Shown here in pieces: positions 17,740 through 27,106 of a stretch of 64,000 nt of DNA. This DNA comes from AWTP1-13 sp963797005 (lineage in GTDB: Bacteria; Pseudomonadota; Alphaproteobacteria; Rhizobiales; Hyphomicrobiaceae). Positions within the stretch are counted from its first letter, which is position 1. Each line of letters begins with the position of its first letter. Made by a program: the position numbers and the translations under genes. The notes under the pieces are model-generated. The model did no database searches. It was not told where the DNA came from and saw only the letters and a program-made list of their open reading frames with translations. The stretch spans positions 62,001 to 126,000 of the forward strand of contig CAWCOF010000004.1 in assembly GCA_963797005.1 (NCBI GenBank). Direction: 5' to 3'.

Positions 17740-19032
17740 ATGGATCGACCCGCTGATGCCGCGCCTGGTTTCTCCACCTTGGCCGTTCACGCCGGGGCCG
17801 CGCCCGACCCCTCGACCGGCGCGCGGGTGACGCCGATCTACCAGACGACATCCTACGTCTTCAACGACGCCGACCACGCCGCGTCGCTGTTCAACTTGGA
17901 AGTTTTCGGCAACATTTACACGCGTATCGGCGGGCCGACCCAGGCCGTGCTCGAGCAGCGCGTGGCCGCGCTCGAGGGCGGAACGGCGGCGCTGGCCGTC
18001 GCCTCCGGTCATGCCGCCCAGGCGGTGGCGTTCCATACCCTCATGCAGCCGGGCGACGAGTTCGTCGCCGGCCGGCAGCTCTATGGCGGATCGGTCAACC
18101 AGTTCAATCACGCGTTCAAGAACTTCAATTGGAATGTGGCGTGGGCCGATGCCACGCGACCTGAGACCTTCGCCGCCGCCGTTACGCCAAAGACCAAGGC
18201 GATCTTCTGCGAGTCGATCGCCAACCCCGGCGGCATCGTCGTCGACCTGCCGGCGATCGCGGCGATCGCCAAGAAGGCCGGCGTGCCGCTGATCGTCGAC
18301 AACACGCTGGCGACCCCCTACCTGTGCCGGCCGAAGGAGTTCGGCGCCGACATCGTCATCCACTCGCTGACGAAGTTCATGGGCGGGCACGGCAACTCGA
18401 TCGGCGGCGCCATCGTCGATTGCGGCACCTTCGACTGGCTGGGCTCCAAGAAGAAGTATCCCGCGCTGCAGGACCCCAACCCGAGCTACAACGGCATGCG
18501 CATGGCCGAGACGTTCGGCAGCTTCGCCTTCGCGGTTGCCGCCCGTGCGCTGGGCTTGCGCGACCTCGGGCCGGCGATGTCGCCCTTCAACGCCTTTCTC
18601 ATTCTGACGGGCATGGAGACGCTGCCCTTGCGCATGGCCAAGCATTGCGAGAACGCGCTCACCGTGGCCAAGCATCTCGCCAAGGACAAGCGCGTCGCGT
18701 GGGTGAACTATGCGGGCCTGCCCGACAATCCCTGTCATGCGCTTGCCCAGAAGATCTGCCCCAAGGGCGCCGGGTCGGTGTTCACGTTCGGTCTCAAGGG
18801 CGGCTACGAGGCGGGCGTGAAGCTCGTCTCCAACGTCAAGCTCTTCTCGCATCTGGCCAACATCGGCGATGTCAGGAGCCTGATCATCCATCCGGCCTCG
18901 ACCACGCACCGCCAGCTCACCGACGAGCAGAGGAAGGCGGCCGGCGCCGGCGACGACGTGGTGCGCGTTTCGATCGGCATCGAGGATGCGGCCGACATCA
19001 TCGCCGACCTGGAGCAGGCGCTCGCCGCCTGA
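17740..19032 (+). CDS. metY: O-acetylhomoserine aminocarboxypropyltransferase (MetY-type)
   Basis: A 430-residue PLP enzyme of the Cys/Met metabolism family. It makes homocysteine from O-acetylhomoserine and sulfide in methionine synthesis. TPIYQTTSYVFNDADHAA, YTRIGGPTQAVLEQR, the active-site lysine in HSLTKFMGGHGNSIGG and SNVKLFSHLANIGDVRSL are all present. The long insertion around KKKYPALQDPNPSYNG is typical of MetY rather than MetB/MetC. AGGAG lies six bases before ATG 17740. The frame is open from 17596, and an ATG at 17734 overlaps the ribosome site region. It appears monocistronic. Confidence 0.92.
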   Translation: MDRPADAAPGFSTLAVHAGAAPDPSTGARVTPIYQTTSYVFNDADHAASLFNLEVFGNIYTRIGGPTQAVLEQRVAALEGGTAALAVASGHAAQAVAFHTLMQPGDEFVAGRQLYGGSVNQFNHAFKNFNWNVAWADATRPETFAAAVTPKTKAIFCESIANPGGIVVDLPAIAAIAKKAGVPLIVDNTLATPYLCRPKEFGADIVIHSLTKFMGGHGNSIGGAIVDCGTFDWLGSKKKYPALQDPNPSYNGMRMAETFGSFAFAVAARALGLRDLGPAMSPFNAFLILTGMETLPLRMAKHCENALTVAKHLAKDKRVAWVNYAGLPDNPCHALAQKICPKGAGSVFTFGLKGGYEAGVKLVSNVKLFSHLANIGDVRSLIIHPASTTHRQLTDEQRKAAGAGDDVVRVSIGIEDAADIIADLEQALAA

Positions 19033-19370
19033 CGGGTGACGCGGCTGGTGAATGCCGGACGCGGCTCCGGAGAGGATGCGACCGGCTGCCCGATTGGTCG
19101 CGGACCGCTCTCCGTTTGCGTCCGCGGCCGGCGCGAACTCGATCCGATCGAAATCGGGTCAGGCGCGCCGAGCCGGGGCCTTGCCCGCAGCTGACGTGCG
19201 CACGGCGGTGCACGGTGACGCGACGAAGCGCGCCGCATGGTATGCGCATGGTATGCGTGTGGTGTTTCAAGCTCCGGAGCTAGATCCCGGACAGCCTCGC
19301 TCCGGCTTCGAGAAGCCGGGGCTCGGCTTCCAGGAGCGCAGGCAGCCCGAAACGGATCGCGTGCGCGCTC
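19033..19370. other. Intergenic region between convergent metY and efflux genes
   Basis: No gene is supported in this stretch. It holds a hairpin CCGGCTT / AAGCCGG at 19302-19319 with a four-base loop, which could help end transcription from either side, though no T-run follows. A short imperfect repeat of GCATGGTATGCG lies at about 19236-19258. Confidence 0.35.
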
Positions 19371-20971
19371 CTAGTGGCCGGCGCCGGCGCCCGCCGCAGC
19401 GGGTGGGCGCTTCATCACCAGCGCCAGCACGGCCAGTGCCCCGAACAAGAACGTCAGCAGCAGGAACACGTCGGCAAACGCCATCACCACGCCCTGCCGG
19501 TGCACGATCTGGTTGAGCTGCTTCAGCGCCATCGCTTGCGCGTCGCTGCCATACGACGAGAACCTTTGCGTCAGGTTGTTGAGCGTCTCCAGCGCCGGCT
19601 GCCGCGACCAGGTGATGGCCTCGTGCAGGCGCGCCAGATGCAGGTCCGTGCGCGTCGTTGAGCACGGTGGTCAGCGCCGCCAGCCCCACCGCGCCGCCCA
19701 GGTTGCGCATCAGGTTATAGAGCCCCGACGCGTTCTTCAGCCGCTCCGGCGGCAACGTGCCGAGCGCGATGTTGTTGATCGGCACGATCGCCAGCATCAG
19801 GCCGACGCCGCGGAACACCTGCGGCCAGAACAGCTCCCAGAAATCCCAATCCTTCGTCAGGAAGGTGAGCCACCAGGTGCCCAGCGCGAAGAACAGGAAC
19901 CCGGTGATGAGCATCAAGCCGGGGGTCGGCCTTGCCCGACAGGCGGCCCGCCACCGGTGCGGTCAGGAACATGGCGATGCCCGACACGAACACCGTCTCG
20001 CCGATCATCAGCGCGTCGTAGCCGCGCACCATGCCCAGATAGAGCGGATAGAGGTAGGTGAGGCCGTAGAGGCCGATGCCCAGCACGAAGGAGAAGAGAC
20101 TGCCGAGCCCGAAGTTGCGATCGGCGAACGCGCGCAGGTCGACGATCGGCTGCCGGAACGTGAGCACGCGAGCGAAGAACACGATCGCCGAGAGCGCCGA
20201 GATCCAGGCCATCGCCAGCACGGTGCCGTCGCCGAACCAGTCGTTGCGCGGCCCCTCCTCGAGCACGTACTCGAGCGCGCCGAGGAAGCCCGCCATCGAC
20301 AACAGGCCGATCCAGTCGAAGTTGCGAAACAGCGACCAGTCGGGCTTGTCGAAGTCGATCAGGGCGAGTGCTGCGGCCGTGACCAGAAGGCCCGGGATGA
20401 TGTTGACGAAGAACAGCCAGTGCCAGGAGAGCGCGTCGGTCAGATAGCCGCCGACGGTGGGGCCGATGGTCGGCGCCATGGTCGCCACCAGGCCGATCAT
20501 CGGCGTGACCACGTTGATCTTGGAGCGCGGGAAGATCAGGTAGGCGGTGGCGAACACGGTCGGGATCATGCCGCCGCCGATGAAGCCCTGGATCGCGCGC
20601 CAGATGATCATCTCGTTGATGTTGGTGGAGAGGCCGCACATCAGGCTCGCCGCCGTGAAGCCGCCGGCCGAGATCGCGAACAGGATGCGCGTGCCGAGCG
20701 CGCGCGACAGGTAGCCCGAGAGCGGGATCATCACCACCTCGGCGATCAGGTAGGCCGTCTGCACCCACGTGATCTCGTTGGCGGAGGCCGAGAGGCCGGC
20801 CTGGATCTCGGTCAGCGAGGCCGAGACGATCTGGATGTCCAGGATCGCCATGAACATCCCGAACACCATCGCCAGGAAGGCGAGGAGGCGGCGCGGCTCG
20901 ATGCGGTCCTCGGCGGCGGGACGCGCCGCCGGCTGCGGCCATGTCGCGGCGGCTGCGGGGCTGTCAGCCAT
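19371..20971 (-). CDS. DHA2-family MFS drug efflux permease (EmrB-like), two apparent +1 frameshifts
   Basis: A 14-helix drug:H+ antiporter of about 530 residues. MVFGMFMAILDIQIVSASLTEI is the first helix. WVQTAYLIAEVVMIPLSG, then RAIQGFIGGGMIPT and GPTVGGYLTDALSWHWLFFVN are DHA2 hallmarks. The frame changes near 19919-19925 (one extra C in a C-run gives back KADPGLMLITGF) and near 19651-19656. The restored ending is LVMKRPPAAAGAGAGH at the stop at 19371. It lies 24 bases after the HlyD-type gene and with it forms a tripartite pump under the nearby TetR regulator. Confidence 0.85.
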
Positions 20972-20995
20972 GGCGGCGCACTCCTTCCGCTCGGA

Positions 20996-22258
20996 TCAGT
21001 TGGCGCTCGGCCGCACGCTGGCGCTCGACAGCTTCTGCTGGGTGACGGGCGCGCCCGGCTTGGTATTCACGCTCACCACCACCGACATGCCGGGCCGCAG
21101 CAGCGACTGCTCGGCGACCGCGGCCGGCACCAGGATGCGAACCGGAAGGCGCTGCACGATCTTGGTGAAGTTGCCGGTCGCGTTGTCGGGCGGCAGCAGG
21201 GAGAACACCGAGCCCGAGGCCGGCGCGACGCTCGCCACCTTGCCCTCGAGCGCGTGGTCGGGGAAGGCGTCGATGGCGATGCTGACGGGCTGGCCGGGAT
21301 GCAGCCTGGCAAGCTGCGTCTCCTTGAAGTTGGCGTCGACGTAGATGGCATCGAGCGGCACGAGGCTCGCCAGCCGCTGCGTCGGCTGCACGTAGTCGCC
21401 CACCTGCACGGCGCGGTTGCCGATGACGCCGTCGAACGGCGCGCGGATCACCGTGAAGGAAAGATCGCGCTCCGCCTTGGCCAGCGTGGTCTGGTACTGC
21501 TGCAGCGTGCGGCGCGCCTCCTCCTGCTGCGCCTTGAGCACGCCGACGTTGGCGGTCGCCGATTCGATGGCCGCCTCTGCCGCCTGCACGGAGGCGACGG
21601 ACTGATCGTAGGTGGCCTGCGACTGCTCCAGCGACTGCTTGCTGCTGATCTGCCGTGTCGCCAGGTCCTGCTGGCGCTTGAGCTCGAGGTCGGCCCGCTT
21701 CGCGCCGGCCTTGGCGGAGGCAAGCTGCGCCTTGGTCTGATCGACGGTGGCCTCCTGCGCGGTCGTCTGCCGGCCGAGCCGCTCGACGGCGGCCTGCTGC
21801 ACGGCGATCTGGTCGTGCGCGGCCTGTACGGCGAGGCGGTAGTCGCCGTCGTCGATGCGCGCGATCACGTCGCCCTCGGCGACGCGCGCGTTGTCGGCCA
21901 CGGTGATATCGGCGATGTAGCCCGACACCTTCGGCGACAGGGTCGCGCTCTTGGCACCCACGTAGGCGTCGTCGGTGCTCACGAGGTAGCGCCCGGCTGT
22001 CCACCAGTAGTGGCCGTAGTAGCCGCCGCCGGATAGCGCCAGCACCAGCCCGAGGACGGCGGCACCGCGGGCAAGCGCCTTGCGCCCGCGCTTGGATGGC
22101 GCGCTCGCAGGGGCCGCAGCCCGAGCCTCTTGCGGCGCCATTCCGGCCGCACCGGCGTCCCCTGTCCTGGTGCCGCCGCTATTATCATCGTCCAACCCGG
22201 CCCCCGCTTCATCCCTCAGGGACACATGGGCTTCGGTAAGCTCTTGATCTTCCAGCAT
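20996..22258 (-). CDS. HlyD-family membrane fusion protein (EmrA-like)
   Basis: A 420-residue periplasmic adaptor. One transmembrane helix is at about residues 48-68. A biotinyl-lipoyl-like half-motif follows (VSTDDAYVGAKSATLSPKVSGYIADI), then a long coiled coil of Gln/Ala-rich helices (about 115-220) and VIRAPFDGVIGNRAVQVGDYV. This links the inner-membrane EmrB-like permease to an outer-membrane channel. One of two TetR operator palindromes lies only 15 bases upstream of its ATG. Confidence 0.9.
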   Translation of the reverse strand: MLEDQELTEAHVSLRDEAGAGLDDDNSGGTRTGDAGAAGMAPQEARAAAPASAPSKRGRKALARGAAVLGLVLALSGGGYYGHYWWTAGRYLVSTDDAYVGAKSATLSPKVSGYIADITVADNARVAEGDVIARIDDGDYRLAVQAAHDQIAVQQAAVERLGRQTTAQEATVDQTKAQLASAKAGAKRADLELKRQQDLATRQISSKQSLEQSQATYDQSVASVQAAEAAIESATANVGVLKAQQEEARRTLQQYQTTLAKAERDLSFTVIRAPFDGVIGNRAVQVGDYVQPTQRLASLVPLDAIYVDANFKETQLARLHPGQPVSIAIDAFPDHALEGKVASVAPASGSVFSLLPPDNATGNFTKIVQRLPVRILVPAAVAEQSLLRPGMSVVVSVNTKPGAPVTQQKLSSASVRPSAN

Positions 22259-22272
22259 GTCTCACCTCGTAT

Positions 22273-22291
22273 TGACCGAACGGTTCGGTCA
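22273..22291. promoter_or_regulatory. TetR-type operator, copy 1
   Basis: This is the perfect 19-base palindrome TGACCGAACGGTTCGGTCA. It lies 15 bases upstream of the emrA-like start and is identical to the copy at 22331. A repressor bound here would block transcription or initiation of the efflux genes. The assignment to the adjacent TetR protein is by position and symmetry. Confidence 0.82.
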
Positions 22292-22330
22292 CTCGGCGCT
22301 TGACTTAGCTGGCCGCCGGGGTTATGTCAA

Positions 22331-22349
22331 TGACCGAACGGTTCGGTCA
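22331..22349. promoter_or_regulatory. TetR-type operator, copy 2
   Basis: A second identical palindrome TGACCGAACGGTTCGGTCA, with centres 58 bases from the first. It lies 34 bases upstream of the regulator's ATG, so it fits autoregulation. Confidence 0.82.
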
Positions 22350-22382
22350 ATGATTTGTGATCGGGGCCGCCCGGAGGCTGAG

Positions 22383-23033
22383 ATGGCAATGGCAGAGCTA
22401 GAGGCGAAAGAGCAGGACAGGGCCGCAGCCGAGGCCCGCGGCGACAGCGCCAAGCGGCAGCAGATCATCGACGGGGCGCGGCGCATGTTTCTCGCCCAGG
22501 GCTTCGATGCCGCCAGCATGAACGAGATCGCGCGCCAGGCCGGCGTCTCCAAGGGCACGCTCTACGTCTACTTCAAGAGCAAGGAGGAGCTGTTCGAGGC
22601 CATCGTCGAGGCGCAATGCCGCCGGCAGGGCGAGCAGATCTTCACCTTCGACCGTACGGCGGACATCGCAAGCGAGCTGGAGCGGCTCGGCCGTGAGTTC
22701 TCGCGGTTCCTGACCCGGCCCGGCGGCGTGTCGGAGCTGCGGACCGTGGTCGCCATCGCCGAGCGCATGCCCGAGCTCGGTGCGAAGTTCTATCTGTCGG
22801 GGCCGGCCTTCGGCGTCGACAGCCTGAAGAGATACCTCGAGGAGAAGGTGGCAGCCGGCGTGCTGGAGCCGCACGATTGCGAGGTGGCCGCGGCTCAATT
22901 CATCGACGCGTGCGTGTCGACGACCTTCAAGCCGATGCTCTTCAATCATGCCGGCCCGCCGTCGGAGGAGCGCGTCGCCCATGTCGTCGGCATGGCCGTG
23001 CGCGCCTTCCTGGCCGCCTACGCCAAGCGCTGA
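22383..23033 (+). CDS. TetR/AcrR-family transcriptional regulator
   Basis: A 216-residue repressor. The N-terminal helix-turn-helix (QQIIDGARRMFLAQGFDAAS, then MNEIARQAGVSKGTLYVYFKSKEEL) is that of AcrR/TetR proteins. The C-terminal domain resembles the TetR_C group found with efflux pumps. It is divergent from the emrA/emrB-like pair, with two identical operators between them, so it likely senses a toxic compound and represses both directions. ATG 22383 has GGAGG five bases upstream. ATG 22389 is also possible. Confidence 0.9.
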   Translation: MAMAELEAKEQDRAAAEARGDSAKRQQIIDGARRMFLAQGFDAASMNEIARQAGVSKGTLYVYFKSKEELFEAIVEAQCRRQGEQIFTFDRTADIASELERLGREFSRFLTRPGGVSELRTVVAIAERMPELGAKFYLSGPAFGVDSLKRYLEEKVAAGVLEPHDCEVAAAQFIDACVSTTFKPMLFNHAGPPSEERVAHVVGMAVRAFLAAYAKR

Positions 23034-23063
23034 CGGCGCAGGCACCGAACGCGAAAGGCTCGT

Positions 23064-23862
23064 CTACTTGTCGAGAGCCCGTGGCGTCCGGCCGCCGAGC
23101 GCCAGATCGCTTTCGTCCTTGAGGGCGACGCCGGTGAGCGCGCGGCGCAAGGCCTCGCGCGCCAGCCAGGCAAGCTTGAAGGCGGCGAGCTCGTAGCTCA
23201 GGCCCTCGGCGCGGATGTTGGAGAGGCAGTTGCGCTCGGCATCGCTGCGGCCGGGCTTCGGGGCAAACGTCAGATACACGCCCAGGCTGTCCGGCGACGA
23301 CAGGCCCGGCCGCTCGCCGATCAGCACCGCCACCAGCCGCGCGCGCAACAGCTCGCCGATCTCATCGCCGAGAGCCACGCGCGCGCCGTGCGACGATCAC
23401 GACGGGGCCGAGCGAAAGCTGCAAGGATCTCACGTGCGGCAGCAGCGCGGCGATCAGCGGCACGGCATGCGCATGCACCGCCGCCGCCGACAACCCATCG
23501 CCGACAACAAGAGCAAGATCGATCGGCTCGGCCACCCGTCTCCGCAGTTGCGTTCTCGAGGCGTGCGACAGGCGTCTTCCATAGTCGGGCCGCCGCAGAT
23601 AGAGCGCACGCTGGGTGGCATCGCTCGCCACCTCGATCGTCTCGAGGCCCAGCTCGACAAGCCCGCGCGCGATAAATTCCGCATCGAAGGCCGCGTGCAC
23701 GGCATCGCGCGCCCTGGCATGGGCGAGCGCGAACGCGAGCACCTCGCGCGTCGGCAGCGAGGCCCCGGTGCGGCCCAGCGCGATGCGTGCCGGCGTGAAG
23801 CGCGCCAGCTTCGCCCAGGGATCGCGGTTGGGATCGCGGTCGGATGGGCGCACGTCGCTCAC
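23064..23862 (-). CDS. eutC: Ethanolamine ammonia-lyase small subunit, apparent +1 frameshift
   Basis: EutC is the small subunit of the B12-dependent enzyme that turns ethanolamine into acetaldehyde and ammonia. LARFTPARIALGRTGASLPT is the family N-terminus. VVGDGLSAAAVHAHAVPLI and ALGDEIGELLRARLVAVLIGERPG are core motifs, and ERNCLSNIRAEGLSYELAAFKL ends the domain. The last two parts lie in different frames, and one extra base at about 23377-23385 explains it. The GTG start at 23862 overlaps the eutB stop as GTGA, so translation is coupled. Confidence 0.88.
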
Positions 23863-25243
23863 GCCTTCGCTGCGGCGGCGATCAGCGGATGCGACGGCCT
23901 GACCGCGCGCAGCCGGGCATCCGCGCCGGTCACCTTCATGCGCGCGAGCCATGCCTCGAACTCGGGCGCGCGGCCGAGGCCGAACACCTCACGCACGTAA
24001 AGCGCGTCGTGGAACGAGGTCGACTGGTAGTTGAGCATGACGTCGTCTGCCCCCGGCACGCCCATCACGTAGGTGACGCCCGCCGCCGCCAGCAGGGTCA
24101 GCAGCGTGTCCATGTCGTCCTGGTCGGCCTCGGCGTGGTTGGTGTAGCAGACGTCGCACGCCCAGCGGCACGCCCATCAGCTTGCCGCAGAAGTGGTCCT
24201 CCAGCCCCGCGCGGATGATCTCCTTGCCGTCGTAGAGGTATTCGGGCCCGATGAAGCCGACGACCGTGTTGACCAGCAGCGGCTCGAAGGCGCGCGCCAC
24301 CGCATAGGCGCGCGCCTCCAAGGTCTGCTGGTCGATGCCGTGATGGGCGTTGGCCGACAGCGCCGAGCCCTGGCCCGTCTCGAAGTACATGACGTTGTCG
24401 CCGACCGTGCCGCGCTTCAGGCCGCGCGCCGCCTCGCTGCGCCTCGCGGAGCAGCGCAAGGTTCACCCCGAACGAGCGGTTGGCGGCCTCGGTGCCGGCG
24501 ACCGACTGGAACACGAGGTCGACCGGCACGCCCTTGCCGATCAGCTCCAGCGAGGTCGACACGTGCGTCAGCACGCAGGCCTGCGTCGGGATCTCGAAGC
24601 GGGCGATCAGATCGTCGAGCAGCTTCAGCAGCCCGGTGATCGCGGCGATGGAGTCGGAGGCCGGGTTGATGCCGATCACCGCGTCGCCGCAGCCGTACAT
24701 CAGGCCGTCGACGATGGAGGCCGTGATGCCGGCGAGGTCGTCGGTCGGGTGGTTGGGCTGCAGCCGCACGGCCATCGTGCCGGGAAGGCCGATGGTGTTG
24801 CGGAAGCGGGTGACGACCTTGCACTTCTTCGCCGCCAGGATCAGGTCCTGGTTGCGCATGATCTTGGAGACCGCGGCCGCGATCTCCGGCGTGATGGCGG
24901 GCGCGAGCTTCGCCAGCGCCTTGGTCGTGGTGCGCTCCGACAAGAGGTGGTCGCGGAACTCGCCGACCGTCATCGCGGCGATCGGCTGGAACGCCTTGGC
25001 ATCGTGCGTGTCGAGGATCAGCCGCGTCACCTCGTCGTCCTCGTAGGGGATCAGCGGCTCGGCCAGGATCTTCTGCAAAGGCAGGTCGGCCAGCGCCATC
25101 CTGGCGGCGACGCACTCCTGCGCCGTCTCCGCCGCGATCCCCGCCAGCCGGTCGCCCGAGCGCGGCGGCGTCGCCTTCGCCATCAGCTCCTTGAGGTCGG
25201 CAAAGACGTAAGCGGTGCTTCCGACGGTGTGGCGGTAGGCCAT
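23859..25243 (-). CDS. eutB: Ethanolamine ammonia-lyase large subunit, two apparent +1 frameshifts
   Basis: EutB carries the substrate and adenosylcobalamin site. YVFADLKELMAKATPPRSGD is the start. Family segments are ANEEKSGD-like AGIAAE, RTTTKALAKLAPAITPEIAA, GLPGTMAVRLQPNHPTDD and GYCGDAVIGINP-like GCGDAVIGINPASDS. GDNVMYFETGQGSALSA and GVPGADDVMLNYQSTSFHD come in two later frames. Joints lie near 24435-24438 and 24156-24161. The repaired length, about 460 residues, is normal. No microcompartment shell or eutA-like reactivase gene is in the window. Confidence 0.9.
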
Positions 25244-25256
25244 GGGCCGCCCCGGC

Positions 25257-26267
25257 TCAGGTGCTTGCCGTTGCAGCGGCCTCGCCCGTGCTTGCAATGT
25301 CGGGCGTGCGCCCGGCAAGCACTTCGGCGAACACCTCGCGATCGATATTGCCGCCGCTGAGCACGAGGGCGACCCGCTTGCCCGCCATGGCGCTCCGCTC
25401 CTGCATCAGGCCTGCCAGCGCCGCTGCGCCCGCGCCCTCGGCGAGGTTGTGGGTGTCCTCGTAGTAGGCGCGGATGGCGGCGGCGATCTCGTCCTCGGTG
25501 ACGCGCACGATGCGCTCAGCGCCGGCGAGCATGATGGCCATCGCCTCGGGATGCGGGATGCGGCAGGCGAGCCCGTCGGCGAAGGTGGCGGCCGAGTTGG
25601 TCGGCACCAGGCCGCGCGCCGCGAAGGAGAGCGCCACGGTCGGTGCATTCTCCGCCACCACGCCGATGATCTCGGTCTTAAGCCCCAGCAGGTCGCGGGC
25701 CGTGATCAGGCCGCAGATGCCCGACCCCATGCCGATCGGCGCGTAGACCGCATCGAGATCGGGCATGGCCCGGAACAGCTCCAGCGCATAGGTCGCCACG
25801 CCCTTGACGAGGTCGGCATGGAAGGCGGGCAGGTAGTGGTAGCCCTTCTCCTTGGCGAAGCGCACGGCATGCTCGTTGGCCTCATCGAAGTCGGCACCCA
25901 CCACGATCAGCTCGGCGCCGAAGGCCTGCATGGCCGCATTCTTCTCGCGCGAGTTGCCGCGCGGCACGAACAGCGCACAGGCGAGGCCGGCGTTTGTGGC
26001 GGAGAGCGCCACCGACTGGCCGTGATTGCCGCGCGTGGCCGTGACGACGCCCTTGACCTTGGGCTCGCGCTTCATCAGCGCATCGACGTAGACCACGCCG
26101 CCGCGCACCTTGAAGGCGCCGATCGGCGTGTGGTTCTCGTGCTTGACCCAGACCTTGGCCCCGGTGCGTTTCCCCAGCAGCGGCCAGGCATGCAGCGGCG
26201 TTTGCGGCACCACGCGGCCCACCAGCGGCACGGCGGCTTCCAACTCGGCAAGGGTGAACAGGGGCAT
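25257..26267 (-). CDS. Threonine/serine dehydratase-like PLP enzyme
   Basis: A 336-residue fold-type II PLP enzyme. The PLP lysine is in TPIGAFKVRGGVVY, the Asn loop is TRGNHGQSVALSA, the Gly-rich phosphate loop is APIGMGSGICGLI, and SGGNIDREVF is the C-terminal serine motif. Length and motifs fit catabolic threonine dehydratase without a regulatory ACT domain. A related dehydratase is known from hydroxyectoine degradation. It lies 13 bases upstream of eutB, so the three genes form one operon, perhaps for the use of amino-alcohol or hydroxy-amino-acid nitrogen. The exact substrate is open. Confidence 0.82.
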   Translation of the reverse strand: MPLFTLAELEAAVPLVGRVVPQTPLHAWPLLGKRTGAKVWVKHENHTPIGAFKVRGGVVYVDALMKREPKVKGVVTATRGNHGQSVALSATNAGLACALFVPRGNSREKNAAMQAFGAELIVVGADFDEANEHAVRFAKEKGYHYLPAFHADLVKGVATYALELFRAMPDLDAVYAPIGMGSGICGLITARDLLGLKTEIIGVVAENAPTVALSFAARGLVPTNSAATFADGLACRIPHPEAMAIMLAGAERIVRVTEDEIAAAIRAYYEDTHNLAEGAGAAALAGLMQERSAMAGKRVALVLSGGNIDREVFAEVLAGRTPDIASTGEAAATAST

Positions 26268-26376
26268 CTGTGGCTCCGCTCCAGGCGTGGCGGGCTTGCA
26301 CCGGAGCCACGTTCAATTTCTAAGTCCTGCGGCGGCAGGGAGCCGATAGACAGCATGACGCGGCCTTCTGGCCGTG

Positions 26377-26790
26377 TCACGCCTCCACTGTCGCCTCTGC
26401 TCGCAACGCGCGGCGCACGGCGTCCGGGTCGCTCGCGATCACTCGAAGATACGCGAGCGCCATTCGATCGGGCTCCTTGCGGTGGTGCTCCCAGTCGCGC
26501 AGCGTCGCCAACGGAATACGGAAGGTCTTGGCAAAGTCGCTCTGGGACATGCCCAGTTGCCAACGGGCGCGCTTGGCCGGTGACAGGTGCCGCGCCGGCG
26601 CGAGGCCTGAGGACTCGCGATCCTCCAGCGGGCGCGCATCGGGATCGCTGCGGGCGGCGGCGAGCACCTCATCATTCGTCATCGCCCGGAGTCGGGTCCA
26701 CATCTGCGGCGTCATGCGATCCATGCCGGCCTTCGCGCGCACTCTGGTGCCGGGTCTACGCGTTCGCCTGGTTGTAGTCGTCTTGCTCAC
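26377..26790 (-). CDS. Helix-turn-helix antitoxin of a BrnT-like module
   Basis: The protein has about 137 residues. A basic N-terminus is followed by MDRMTPQMWTRLRAMTNDEV and then a C-terminal HTH of the XRE/HigA type (LGMSQSDFAKTFRIPLATLRDWE and the EPDRMALAYLRVI end). GTG 26790 is chosen since AGGAAGG lies about eight bases upstream. The frame stays open to 26844. The start overlaps the end of the brnT gene by 35 bases, the usual toxin-antitoxin layout. It would bind the toxin and autoregulate the pair. Confidence 0.75.
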   Translation of the reverse strand: MSKTTTTRRTRRPGTRVRAKAGMDRMTPQMWTRLRAMTNDEVLAAARSDPDARPLEDRESSGLAPARHLSPAKRARWQLGMSQSDFAKTFRIPLATLRDWEHHRKEPDRMALAYLRVIASDPDAVRRALRAEATVEA

Positions 26791-27037
26791 GTTGGGTCGC
26801 CTTCCTCGCCGAGATGATGCGGATGCGATGGCCACGCTCGACATAGCATACCGTCAACAGCACGTCGCCGGCGAGTCCGGTGAGGAGCATACGGTCTTCA
26901 TTCGGCTCATCCGGGTCGAGGCGCTCGATCAGGCGCTGATCCTGGAACGCACGGCGAGCGGCTTCGAACGTCACGCCATGCTGGCGCGCGTTGCGGTTGG
27001 CCTTGTTGTCGTCTCACTCGAATTGATCATCGCGCAT
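26756..27037 (-). pseudogene. brnT: BrnT-like ribonuclease toxin, early nonsense codon
   Basis: From ATG 27037 the frame reads MRDDQFE, then TGA, then DDNKANRNARQHGVTFEAAR and a complete BrnT end (ERGHRIRIISARKATQREQ). BrnT proteins normally have Trp at the stop position, as in FEWDD, so TGG has become TGA at 27014-27016. The first start codon after the stop (GTG 26974) gives only 72 residues and removes the first conserved strand. The toxin is therefore probably silent unless the base is a sequencing error. The HTH antitoxin downstream is intact. Confidence 0.75.
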
Positions 27038-27106
27038 CTTGTGCGCATTGGTTGTGGTTCCGGCCTGGGAGCGGGCCTTCAGCGTAACGTCGAAGCGTCG
27101 GAAATA

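Noticed and set aside
23064..26267. Ethanolamine microcompartment operon
   Set aside because: Only the two lyase subunits and a dehydratase are present. No shell protein, eutA, eutD or eutE-like gene is seen.
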